From the NCBI GenBank assembly GCA_030150585.1, contig JASLFM010000283.1:1-33964 (forward strand): DNA of 33,964 nt. The letters run 5' to 3'. The position numbers were made by a program, and so were the translations under genes. Source of the stretch: Acidovorax sp. GTDB lineage: Bacteria; Pseudomonadota; Gammaproteobacteria; Burkholderiales; Burkholderiaceae_C. Shown piece after piece: positions 7,765 to 15,188 of this stretch (its first letter is position 1; each line of letters starts with the position of its first letter). Under the pieces are notes generated by a model. It was not told where the DNA came from. It saw only the letters and a list, made by a program, of their open reading frames with translations, and made no database searches.

Positions 7765-7803
7765 ATGGATTATCCAAATTCATGCAAATCAAGGGATAAC
7801 CAT
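7765..7803. promoter_or_regulatory. Candidate KynR operator (imperfect inverted repeat)
   Basis: ATGGATTATCC at 7765-7775 is mirrored by GGATAACCAT at 7794-7803; the arms match except for one inserted base, with an AT-rich centre containing AAATTCATGCAAATC. It sits in the 127-nt gap between the regulator and kynB, which is where an Lrp-type protein would act. Confidence 0.5.
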
Positions 7804-7863
7804 TTGAAATCCATAGGCCACCACACATAACATCGCCCACCAGCCCCGAACAGGAGACCCTCC

Positions 7864-8496
7864 ATGACCCCGCGCCCGCTGTGGGACATTTCCGCCCCCG
7901 TGCACGCCGGCAGCCCCGTCTTTCCGGGCGATACGCCGTACAGCCAGCAGTGGTGCGCCACCATCGGCCCCGGCTGCCCGGTGAACGTGAGCGCCATCAC
8001 GCTCTCGCCGCACGTGGGCTCGCATGCCGATGCGCCGCTGCACTACGACGCGCAGGGCGCCGCCATTGGTGCGGTGGCGCTCGATGCCTTCATCGGCCCC
8101 TGCCGCGTGGTGCATGCCATTGGCTACGGGCCGCTGGTCGAGTGGCGCCACATCGCCCACGCCGTGGACCACCTGCCCCCGCGCCTGCTCGTGCGCACTT
8201 ACGAGCGCATGCCCGTGGATGCGTGGGACGGGCAGCTCGCCGCCTTCGCACCCGAAACCGTGGAGCGCCTGGCCGATGCGGGCGTGGTGCTCATCGGCAT
8301 CGATACCGCGAGCATCGACCCGGCCGACAGCAAGCTGCTTCCTAGCCACCAGGTCATCCGCCGCCGGGGCCTGCGCGTACTCGAGAACCTAGTGCTCGAC
8401 GCCGTGCCCGAGGGCGACTACGAGCTCATCGCCCTGCCCCTCAAGCTGACCACGGCCGACGCCTCGCCCGTGCGCGCCGTGCTACGAGGCCTGTGA
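7864..8496 (+). CDS. kynB: Kynurenine formamidase (arylformamidase), cyclase family
   Basis: KynB hydrolyses N-formylkynurenine to kynurenine and formate. The 210-residue product opens LWDISAPVHAGSPVFPGDTPY and carries the metal-binding HVGSHADAPLH at 50-60 (H50, H54, D56, H60), the HxGxHxDxPxH signature of the bacterial formamidase fold. The end, EGDYELIALPLKLTTADASPVRAVL, is also typical. AGGAGA lies before the ATG. It is the first gene of a kynB-kynU-kynA unit, in which all three steps from tryptophan to anthranilate are encoded. Confidence 0.95.
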   Translation: MTPRPLWDISAPVHAGSPVFPGDTPYSQQWCATIGPGCPVNVSAITLSPHVGSHADAPLHYDAQGAAIGAVALDAFIGPCRVVHAIGYGPLVEWRHIAHAVDHLPPRLLVRTYERMPVDAWDGQLAAFAPETVERLADAGVVLIGIDTASIDPADSKLLPSHQVIRRRGLRVLENLVLDAVPEGDYELIALPLKLTTADASPVRAVLRGL

Positions 8497-8507
8497 AGCA
8501 AAACAGC

Positions 8508-8546
8508 CTGCAGCGCTTTAACAGTATGCGCAGACAGCTATCAAAA
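8508..8546 (+). repeat. Copy of a dispersed Comamonadaceae-type intergenic repeat
   Basis: The sequence CTG-CA-GCGC, 11 nt, GCGC-AGA-CAG forms a small hairpin and is followed by AGCTATCAAAA. From memory, elements of this plan (CAGCGCTT...GCGC...AGCTATCAAAA) recur between genes in Acidovorax, Variovorax and related genomes. It fills most of the 67-nt gap between kynB and kynU. Only one copy is visible here, so the repeat status rests on recollection. Confidence 0.5.
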
Positions 8547-8563
8547 CCATAGTCAAGGACCCC

Positions 8564-9838
8564 ATGACCAGCCCAACCGATTGCCGCGCGCTCGACGCGC
8601 AAGACCCGCTGCGCCCACTGCGCGACCTCTTCACCCTGCCCGAGGGCATGGTCTACCTCGACGGCAACTCCCTGGGCGCGGCGCCGCGCGCCGCCGCGGC
8701 GCGGGCCGCCGCCGTGGTGCAGCAGGAGTGGAGCCAGGGCCTCATTACCTCGTGGAACGCTGCGGGCTGGGTGGACCTGCCCCTGCGCCTGGGCAACCAG
8801 TTCGCGCCCTGGATCGGCGCGGGCGCCGATGAAGTGGTGTTCACCGATACCGCCTCCATCAACCTCTTCAAGGTGCTGACGGCCGCGGCCCGCGTCGCGC
8901 GCGAGGATGCGCCGCAGCGCAAGCGCGTCATCAGCGAGCGCAGCAACTTCCCCACCGACCTGTACATCGCCCAATCGGTCTGTGCTGAATACGGGCTCGA
9001 ACTCGTGCTGCTGGAGCCCGAGGAGATCGCCGCAGCGCTCACGCCAGAGGTCGCTATCTGCATGCTCACGCACGTGAACTACCGCACGGGCGCCATGCAC
9101 GACATGGCTGCCATAACGGGCGCAGCGCATGCACAGGGCATCCTGTGCGTATGGGACCTGTGCCACAGCGCGGGCGCCGTGCCCGTGGACCTGAAGGGCG
9201 CTCATGCGGACTACGCCGTGGGCTGCAGCTACAAGTACCTCAACGGTGGCCCCGGTGCGCCCGCCTTCGTGTGGGTGCACCCACGCCATGCCGACCGTTT
9301 CTGGCAGCCGCTGGCAGGCTGGTTCGGCCACAGCGCGCCGTTCGCATTCACACCCGACTACGTACCCGCAGCCGGCATCCGCCGCTACTTGTGCGGCACG
9401 CAGCCCATCGTGAGCCTGTCGCTGCTGCAGTGCGGGCTCGATACCTTCGAGGCCGCCCGGCCGCTGGGCGGCATGGCGGCGCTGCGCGCCAAGTCGCTCG
9501 CGCTTACCGACTTGTTCATCGCGCTCGTGGAAGAGCGCTGCGCGGGCCACGGCCTGGGCCTAGCCACGCCGCGCAACCATGCGGCACGCGGCTCCCAGGT
9601 CTGTTTGACACGCGACGAGGGTGCCTACGCCATCGTGCAGGCGCTGATCGCGCGCGGCGTGGTGGGCGACTTCCGCAAGGGCGACGGCGGGGTGCACAAG
9701 GACATCCTGCGCTTTGGCTTCACGCCGCTGTACATTGGCTTCGAGGATGTCTGGAACGCCGTGGAGCAACTGCGCCAGGTGCTGGAGAGCGGCGAATGGC
9801 GGCGCCCCGAATTCAACCAAATCAACGCTGTGACCTGA
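8564..9838 (+). CDS. kynU: Kynureninase
   Basis: This PLP enzyme splits kynurenine to anthranilate and alanine. The 424 residues match family length. Visible signatures are MVYLDGNSLGAAPRAA near 29-45, FTDTASINLFKVLTAAARV near 93-111, ISERSNFPTDLYIAQ, the substrate-site LTHVNYRTGAMHDM, the PLP aspartate in VWDLCHSAGAVPVDL and the Schiff-base lysine K224 in GCSYKYLNGGPGAPAF. AAGGA precedes the ATG. It lies between kynB and kynA with a 67-nt gap before and 3 nt after. Confidence 0.97.
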   Translation: MTSPTDCRALDAQDPLRPLRDLFTLPEGMVYLDGNSLGAAPRAAAARAAAVVQQEWSQGLITSWNAAGWVDLPLRLGNQFAPWIGAGADEVVFTDTASINLFKVLTAAARVAREDAPQRKRVISERSNFPTDLYIAQSVCAEYGLELVLLEPEEIAAALTPEVAICMLTHVNYRTGAMHDMAAITGAAHAQGILCVWDLCHSAGAVPVDLKGAHADYAVGCSYKYLNGGPGAPAFVWVHPRHADRFWQPLAGWFGHSAPFAFTPDYVPAAGIRRYLCGTQPIVSLSLLQCGLDTFEAARPLGGMAALRAKSLALTDLFIALVEERCAGHGLGLATPRNHAARGSQVCLTRDEGAYAIVQALIARGVVGDFRKGDGGVHKDILRFGFTPLYIGFEDVWNAVEQLRQVLESGEWRRPEFNQINAVT

Positions 9839-9841
9839 GCC

Positions 9842-10726
9842 ATGCCCTGCCCCCACGCCCCCCAGTCCGCCGGGAACGAACCGGCCACGCCTTCGCCCGA
9901 ATCCATCGTGCACGAGGAGCGCGCCCAGCTCGACTTCAGCCGCAGCATGAGCTATGGCGACTACCTGCAGCTTGACGCGGTGCTCACGGCGCAGAAGCCC
10001 CTGTCGCCCGCGCACGACGAGATGCTCTTCATCGTGCAGCACCAGACCAGTGAGCTGTGGATGAAGCTCATGCTGCACGAGCTGCACGCCGCCACGGCCC
10101 AGATCGCGCGCGACGAGCTGCAACCCGCATTCAAGATGCTTGCGCGCGTCTCCAAGATCATGGAGCAGCTCGTGCACGCCTGGGACGTGCTCGCCACCAT
10201 GACGCCGCCCGAGTACAGCGCCATGCGGCCCTACCTGGGCCAGTCGAGCGGCTTCCAGAGCTACCAGTACCGGTGCATCGAGTTTGCGCTGGGCAACAAG
10301 AACGCGGCCATGCTCAAGCCCCATGCGCACCGGCCCGACCTGCTCGCACTGGTGGAGGCCGCCTACCAGGCTCCCTCGCTCTACGACGAGGCCCTGCGCC
10401 TGCTTGCGCGGCGCGGCCTGCCGGTGCCTGCCAGCCACACGGAGCGCGACTGGACCCAGCCCTACGAGGCCAGCGACGCCGTGGAGCAGGCCTGGCTCGC
10501 GGTCTACCGCGACCCGCGCAAACACTGGGACCTGTACCAGCTCGGCGAGGAACTCACCGACCTGGAGGATGCGTTCCGCCTCTGGCGCTTCCGCCACGTG
10601 ACCACGGTGGAGCGCGTGATCGGTTTCAAGCGGGGCACGGGCGGCACGGGCGGCGTGAGCTACCTGCGCAAGATGCTCGACGTGGTGCTGTTCCCCGAAA
10701 TCTGGAAACTGCGCACGGACCTGTGA
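9842..10726 (+). CDS. kynA: Tryptophan 2,3-dioxygenase
   Basis: This haem enzyme opens the indole ring of L-tryptophan to N-formylkynurenine, the first step of the pathway. The 294 residues contain FIVQHQTSELWMKLMLHEL with the substrate-side H67, GFQSYQYRCIEFALGNKN, and the C-terminal KHWDLYQLGEELTDLEDAFRLWRFRHVTTVERVIGFKRGTGGTGGVSYLRK, where H252 is the expected haem ligand. Start ATG 9842 is 3 nt past the kynU stop; no clear ribosome binding site is seen, so translational coupling to kynU is likely. Confidence 0.97.
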   Translation: MPCPHAPQSAGNEPATPSPESIVHEERAQLDFSRSMSYGDYLQLDAVLTAQKPLSPAHDEMLFIVQHQTSELWMKLMLHELHAATAQIARDELQPAFKMLARVSKIMEQLVHAWDVLATMTPPEYSAMRPYLGQSSGFQSYQYRCIEFALGNKNAAMLKPHAHRPDLLALVEAAYQAPSLYDEALRLLARRGLPVPASHTERDWTQPYEASDAVEQAWLAVYRDPRKHWDLYQLGEELTDLEDAFRLWRFRHVTTVERVIGFKRGTGGTGGVSYLRKMLDVVLFPEIWKLRTDL

Positions 10727-10730
10727 ACAA

Positions 10731-10766
10731 CCAGCGCGGCCCAGAAGTGCCCCGTGGCCGCGCTGG
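10731..10766. terminator. Hairpin between convergent kynA and beta-propeller gene
   Basis: CCAGCGCGGCC and GGCCGCGCTGG form a perfect 11-bp GC-rich stem with a 14-nt loop, 4 nt after the kynA stop and 6 nt before the end of the convergent gene. There is no T run on either side, so it may be a weak two-way terminator or an mRNA 3'-end stabiliser. Confidence 0.5.
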
Positions 10767-10772
10767 AGCCGC

Positions 10773-12815
10773 TCAGAAACCCGCCATGTAGAAGGTTTTC
10801 CCACCCGAGAGGTGGTACGTGGCCGAGTCGATCTGCAGGCTGCGCTCGTTGGCCAGCAGGTAGCGACCCAGCAGGTCGCCATCGTTCACGGTGGCCAGGT
10901 CGACCGCACCCAGCGTGGGCAGTTGCGCAAGGCTGCCGGAAGCCAGGTCCAGCTCCAGCCGCGCCGCGCCCTGGTAGCCCACGCGGCTGTTGGCCTCGGG
11001 CTGGTAGATGCGGGCCGGGAACGCCACGCGCCACTTGCTCCCACCTTGCGGGCTCTGCAGCAAGTGCAATGCCTGGCGTCCGGCATCGAGCCCGGTCGTG
11101 GTGCCGCGGCGCCCCAGCAGCACCGTCCCCACCTGCCGGGGCTGCGACGGGTTGCGCGCATCGATGAGTCCGATGGGCACGCCCTCGGGGACGGTCGGGA
11201 CGCCGATCTCGCCATCCAGCGGCGGCCGGCCATCGCGGCCCACGGTCAGCACCCAGCCCTGTGGCAGGGCAACGAGGCGGTGGGTGGCGCCGCTCACCGG
11301 TAGTTCGCCCGCCTGCGCAGGTTGCGCCGGAGCGGACAGATCCAGCACGTAGGTCGGGTCGCTAGAGAGAAAGGTCGAGGCATAGGCCCTAGGCCCCGCG
11401 AACGTGACCGTGTCAACCTGCTGCCCTCCCTCGATGACAGGAGAGATCTTGGTCTGGATCGCCACGCTGCCGATGCGCGCGAGCATGCGTTGCCCAGCGT
11501 CTTCGCGCAGCACCTGCAGCACGGCAGGCGCTGTCGGCTTGGCCTGGATGGTGACCGGCGGCTGCCCGGACTGCCCCCTGGCGCCACTGAAGGTGAGCAG
11601 CCGCAAATCACCCTGGAATTCGTTCAGGCGCTCCGACAGCCGCCGTGCATCCCAGCCCAGGTGGCCGTCCACAAAGCCCGAGGCCCGGTACTCCACCTGA
11701 CCCGGGCGCAAGGAGAACTTGTGCAAGTCGGTGCGGCTGCCGGCAGGGAAGACCAATTCCGCCGCGTTCGGGCCATAGCGGTAGTTGCGCGACGTTGCGA
11801 AGTACACGCTGGCGGTACCCAGGTGCAGCGCCTCGCTGCCCCCCGCGAAGCAGCGGCTCGCACGGGGCATACCCGGGGCGCCCAGGTCAATGGCGGTGAT
11901 GGTCGTGACCTGCAGAGCCAAAGAGGCGTTGCCCGGTTGCACGAAGCAATCTTCCGCAGCCACCAGTGCCTGGGGCGTGCCACCGTCGACGCGCACGGTG
12001 GGCAGCAGCATTGGTGCCTGCAGATTGCTCAGTGCCTTGTCCACATCGGCCCTTGAGGCACCTGCAGGCACCGCGAAGCCCGTGAGATCGGGCGACCATG
12101 TGCTGACCACGTACAGCGTACTGCCCATCACGCGCGAGCCGAGCAGCAGTCCGTCGATGCGCATGCGCTGCAGCGGTGACGGCGCCATGCCGCGCGCAGC
12201 GGCATAGATATCGAGCGCGAATGCGCGGCTGTACTCAGGAACGAACTGCGTGCCCCCCGTTCCGGCAATGGTCTGGCGCCCCGCATAGGGGTCCTGTGCC
12301 GCCAGCACGGCCAGGCGGGAGGAATCCGCCGCGAGGTGCAGGCCTGCGGGGATGAATTGCGCATCGAGCGCGAACTGCGCCTTGCTCTGCAAGCTGCCGT
12401 CCGCCAACCGCGCCATTGCTGCCAGGCGCGGTGGCTCCTTGCCCGCAGTCGTCGCATAGGCGCGGTGCAGCGCATACACCATGCCGGCATCTGCCTTGAG
12501 GAGATCGGCCTCCTCGGCCACGGGCTCGAACACCGCCGAGCCCGCATGGGTAACCACGCTGCTCGTGGCCTCGGGCGCGTTGACCGTCGGCACCGTGATC
12601 GCCGTGCCCGGCAGGCCCGCCGCCGCACGCTCGGCGACCTTGTCCTTGAAGAACGCCAGCAAGCCATTCGCCTGGACCGCGCGCAGGCTCGCCTCGTTGA
12701 CGGGCGCAGGCCCCGGGTTGCCCCCATCCCCGCCTCCACAGCCGGCAAGCCCCAGGGCCAGCGCCAGACCGGCCAGCCTCCAATGCGGAACGGTCCGCAA
12801 TCCTCTCATCGTCAT
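10773..12815 (-). CDS. Secreted lipoprotein with beta-propeller domain
   Basis: The 680-residue product has a signal peptide ending in LAGC (lipid-attachment Cys26), followed by GGGDGGNP. The body resembles the secreted beta-propeller family (Pfam Beta_propel type): EEADLLKADAGMVYALH, SRVMGSTLYVVSTW, GSEALHLGTASVYFATSRNY, DLHKFSL...GFVDGHLGWDARRLSERLNEFQGDLRLLTF, and a closing half with TYVLDLSAPAQPAQAGELPVSG and GEIGVPTVPEGVPIGLIDARNPSQPRQVGTVLLG. Its role is unknown; a cell-envelope binding function is a guess. I chose ATG 12815 over longer starts because GGAG sits 7 nt before it and the signal peptide follows at once. It is divergent from the DUF6502 gene. Confidence 0.8.
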   Translation of the reverse strand: MTMRGLRTVPHWRLAGLALALGLAGCGGGDGGNPGPAPVNEASLRAVQANGLLAFFKDKVAERAAAGLPGTAITVPTVNAPEATSSVVTHAGSAVFEPVAEEADLLKADAGMVYALHRAYATTAGKEPPRLAAMARLADGSLQSKAQFALDAQFIPAGLHLAADSSRLAVLAAQDPYAGRQTIAGTGGTQFVPEYSRAFALDIYAAARGMAPSPLQRMRIDGLLLGSRVMGSTLYVVSTWSPDLTGFAVPAGASRADVDKALSNLQAPMLLPTVRVDGGTPQALVAAEDCFVQPGNASLALQVTTITAIDLGAPGMPRASRCFAGGSEALHLGTASVYFATSRNYRYGPNAAELVFPAGSRTDLHKFSLRPGQVEYRASGFVDGHLGWDARRLSERLNEFQGDLRLLTFSGARGQSGQPPVTIQAKPTAPAVLQVLREDAGQRMLARIGSVAIQTKISPVIEGGQQVDTVTFAGPRAYASTFLSSDPTYVLDLSAPAQPAQAGELPVSGATHRLVALPQGWVLTVGRDGRPPLDGEIGVPTVPEGVPIGLIDARNPSQPRQVGTVLLGRRGTTTGLDAGRQALHLLQSPQGGSKWRVAFPARIYQPEANSRVGYQGAARLELDLASGSLAQLPTLGAVDLATVNDGDLLGRYLLANERSLQIDSATYHLSGGKTFYMAGF

Positions 12816-12911
12816 CGAAATGCTCCAGAAGTGAAAAAAGGGGTCTGCGGCCAGCACGCCAAGGGCGGTATCAATCCTGGTAGCTGCTGCTTCGGCTTCG
12901 GCCACAGACAC

Positions 12912-12928
12912 GTGGGATAATATCCCAC
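12912..12928. promoter_or_regulatory. Perfect inverted repeat, candidate operator
   Basis: GTGGGAT-AAT-ATCCCAC is a perfect 7-bp inverted repeat with a 3-nt centre, in the 181-nt gap between the divergent beta-propeller and DUF6502 genes. It overlaps a minus-strand -10-like GATATT that is 17 nt from a TTGATC, and contains GATAAT on the plus strand. A dimeric regulator bound here could control both directions. Confidence 0.6.
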
Positions 12929-12996
12929 AAATATCTCCAGGGATCAACCAGTCCACAATCGGGTGTTCACTGTCCATTGCCTGTTCGCCGCCGCCC

Positions 12997-13818
12997 ATGT
13001 CGTCCCGCTCCGCCATCGTTCTGCAGACCGTGCTGCATGCGGCCCGCCCTCTCGTGCGGCTGCTGCTGCGCAATGGCGTGGCATATCCCGCCTTCGCGGC
13101 GGCGCTCAAGGCCGTGTTCCTCGACGTGGCCCGCGAGGAGTTGCGCCGGGATGGCGCCAAGGCGACCGACAGCGCGCTAAGCCTGCGCTCCGGCGTGCAC
13201 CGCCGCGACGTGCGCACGCTCAGCCAGGCGGAGGGCACAACCACGCCGGCGCAAGACGATGCGCCCATGAACATGGCAGCCCAGGTGGTCGCGCGGTGGC
13301 TGGCCACACCGGGCTACCTTGATGGCGGCGGCCTGCCCATCCCCCTGCCGCGCGCTGGCGAGCCCCCCAGCTTCGAGGCCCTGGTGGCTGCCATCAGCAC
13401 CGACGTGCGCCCGCGCGCCGTGCTCGACGAGCTGGTGCGCCTGGGCATGGCCGAAGCCAGCGGCGACACCGTGCGCCTGCTGGCACCGGGCTTCGTCCCG
13501 CACCAGGGCTTCGCCGAGATGGCCTTCTTCTTGCAGCACAACCTGCATGACCATGCAGCGGCGGCCGTGGGGAACCTCGTGGACCAGCGCAACTACCTGG
13601 AGCAGGCCGTCTTCGTCGACGACCTCAGCGCCGCTTCCGTGCAGCAGCTGCATTCCACGGCGGCCACCGCCTGGCGGCAGGCCTTCAAGACGGTCATGCA
13701 GGAGGCCCAGGCCCTGCATGAACGCGACCAGCAATCGGTAGCCGCAGTGGAGCGCGGCCACCGTGCCCGCTTCGGCACCTACTTCTTTGCTACAGACCAT
13801 GACGATCCTGCTTCCTGA
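12997..13818 (+). CDS. DUF6502 family protein
   Basis: The 273-residue protein begins with a helical region, VLHAARPLVRLLLRNGVAYPAFAAALKAVFLDVAREEL (about 11-48), followed by SGVHRRDVRTL, a layout seen in DUF6502 proteins of proteobacteria. This part resembles a winged-helix DNA-binding region but no DNA target is known. The middle (VVARWLATPGYLD...FEALVAAISTDVRPRAVLDELVRLGMAE) and the C-terminal helical part carry no catalytic motif I recognise. There is no signal peptide. No ribosome binding site is seen before ATG 12997, and no better start is available close by. Its 3' end overlaps the next lipoprotein gene by 20 nt. Confidence 0.78.
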   Translation: MSSRSAIVLQTVLHAARPLVRLLLRNGVAYPAFAAALKAVFLDVAREELRRDGAKATDSALSLRSGVHRRDVRTLSQAEGTTTPAQDDAPMNMAAQVVARWLATPGYLDGGGLPIPLPRAGEPPSFEALVAAISTDVRPRAVLDELVRLGMAEASGDTVRLLAPGFVPHQGFAEMAFFLQHNLHDHAAAAVGNLVDQRNYLEQAVFVDDLSAASVQQLHSTAATAWRQAFKTVMQEAQALHERDQQSVAAVERGHRARFGTYFFATDHDDPAS

Positions 13819-14338
13819 CTCGCTGACACGTGGACTGCGCGCCCTGCTATGTGCCGCCTTCCTGGGCCTGCTGGCCGCATGCGGCCCGGGGACGGGTGGC
13901 ACGGGCACCGGCCCGGTCGGCGGCTCCCTGGGCTTCAGCGGCGCCGTGGGGCCAGGGTTTGGCGCCGGTGTGTCGGTGCAGCCGCCCTGCACTGCGGACT
14001 GCGCCACCGTAGCGCTACGGCTCGAAGACGAGTGGGTGGAGTTCCGCGCGCTGTGCTACCGCTTCGTGCACCAGGGTCCGTGGGAGATCGACGCCAGGGG
14101 CGCGGCCGTGGTGCCGGGAACGCTGGAAACCAGCTTCCAGGCCAACGGAACAACGCGCACGGAACAGCAGCCCGCGCGCATGCGGCTGCAGTTCAGCGAG
14201 CCACGCGCCGACAGCCCCCAAGTGGAGCTGACCGTGCTGGATGCAGCGGGGCAGACAGCATTGCTGGCACCGCTGGTCCTGCAACGGAATACCGGCTCCA
14301 GCGCGGCTTCCCCATCAGCATGCAGCTGGGGGCCATAG
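13799..14338 (+). CDS. Small lipoprotein, unknown function, possible 3' frameshift
   Basis: The 179-residue product has a signal peptide with FLGLLAACGPG, giving a lipidated Cys28, then a Gly-rich linker (GTGGTGTGPVGGSLGFSGAVGPGFGAG). A folded domain follows, with CTADC and ALCYRF, so a disulphide is possible, and the segment VELTVLDAAGQTALLAPLVLQ. I do not recognise the family. The start overlaps the DUF6502 gene by 20 nt, so the two are probably co-translated. After about 14285 the neighbouring reading frame looks more coding-like than the annotated one (see findings), so the annotated last 15 or so residues may be wrong or the gene may be shifted. Confidence 0.65.
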   Translation: MTILLPDSLTRGLRALLCAAFLGLLAACGPGTGGTGTGPVGGSLGFSGAVGPGFGAGVSVQPPCTADCATVALRLEDEWVEFRALCYRFVHQGPWEIDARGAAVVPGTLETSFQANGTTRTEQQPARMRLQFSEPRADSPQVELTVLDAAGQTALLAPLVLQRNTGSSAASPSACSWGP

Positions 14339-14366
14339 GCCTGGATGCCGCACCGGTTGCCAAGGC

Positions 14367-15188
14367 CTACCCTGGCAGCGTAGGGTGCAGCGTGGTGCGC
14401 TCGGCCCCCTCCTGTGTATCCGCCGCGCCTGGAAGGCAGCGCGCCAGCAGGGCACTGGAGTTGTCGTGGCCGCTGGGCATGCGCTGCAGCACGGCCGCCT
14501 GCAGACGCTCGCGCCACTGCCGCACATCGGCGCTCTCGGCATGCAGTCGGGCAAGCACGTCCTCGTCCAGCAGCTCCCACACGCCATCACTGCACAGCAG
14601 AATCCCGTCGCCCGGCCTCAGTTCGATCGGCTCGGGGCTCACATAGGGCACGATGCCCTCCTCGTTGGCGCCCAGCGAGGCATAGAGCACGTTGCGCTTG
14701 GGGTGCTCGCGCAGCTTGCCCGGGGGGTAGAGGCCCGCGTCGATGAAGCGCTGGACAAGGCTGTGGTCCTGCGACTGGGCATGCACGCTCTGCCCCCGGA
14801 AAACATAACAGCGCGAATCGCCCAGGTTGCACATCAGGGCCTGTCGGCGGTGGTAGTTGACCAGCAGCCCCACGAATGTCGAGGCCATGCGCGCCAGCTC
14901 CGCCGACTGGCTCTGTCTTTCGCGCAGCGCCAACTCCGCGCGGCGCATGCAGCGCAGCAGCGTCTCGGGCGAAAACACGGGCAGCGCCGTGAACTCCGCA
15001 CGCACTGCATCGATCGCCGTCTTGGAGGCCACCGCCCCGCCCCCCTGCCCGCCCGCCCCGTCGGCCAACGCGAGCAGGCGCACGGCGCCGAAGGCCTCGA
15101 GGTCGTCGAGCCGGTCCTCGTTGTAGCTGCGGCCGCCGTCCAGCGAGAAGTGGGCTGTCTCCAAGCTCAGGCCGTGAACGTCCTTCAT
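14367..15188 (-). CDS. pppA: PP2C-type Ser/Thr phosphatase of the T6SS (PppA-like)
   Basis: In T6SS clusters this enzyme reverses kinase-driven phosphorylation of the FHA protein. The 273 residues show the PP2C metal-site motifs in order: RSYNEDR at 20-26, LADGAGG at 41-47, TFVGLLV, CNLGDSRCY at 120-128, LLCSDGVWELL at 198-207 and GHDNSSALL at 240-248. All metal-binding Asp residues are present. No membrane segment is visible, so it acts in the cytoplasm. Its ATG overlaps the tagH stop (ATGA), which supports co-translation. It is the last gene of the minus arm. Confidence 0.92.
   Translation of the reverse strand: MKDVHGLSLETAHFSLDGGRSYNEDRLDDLEAFGAVRLLALADGAGGQGGGAVASKTAIDAVRAEFTALPVFSPETLLRCMRRAELALRERQSQSAELARMASTFVGLLVNYHRRQALMCNLGDSRCYVFRGQSVHAQSQDHSLVQRFIDAGLYPPGKLREHPKRNVLYASLGANEEGIVPYVSPEPIELRPGDGILLCSDGVWELLDEDVLARLHAESADVRQWRERLQAAVLQRMPSGHDNSSALLARCLPGAADTQEGAERTTLHPTLPG

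Noticed and set aside
14380..14396. ACCCT...AGGGT stem as a terminator between the small lipoprotein and pppA
   Set aside because: Only 5 bp with no T run; not convincing.
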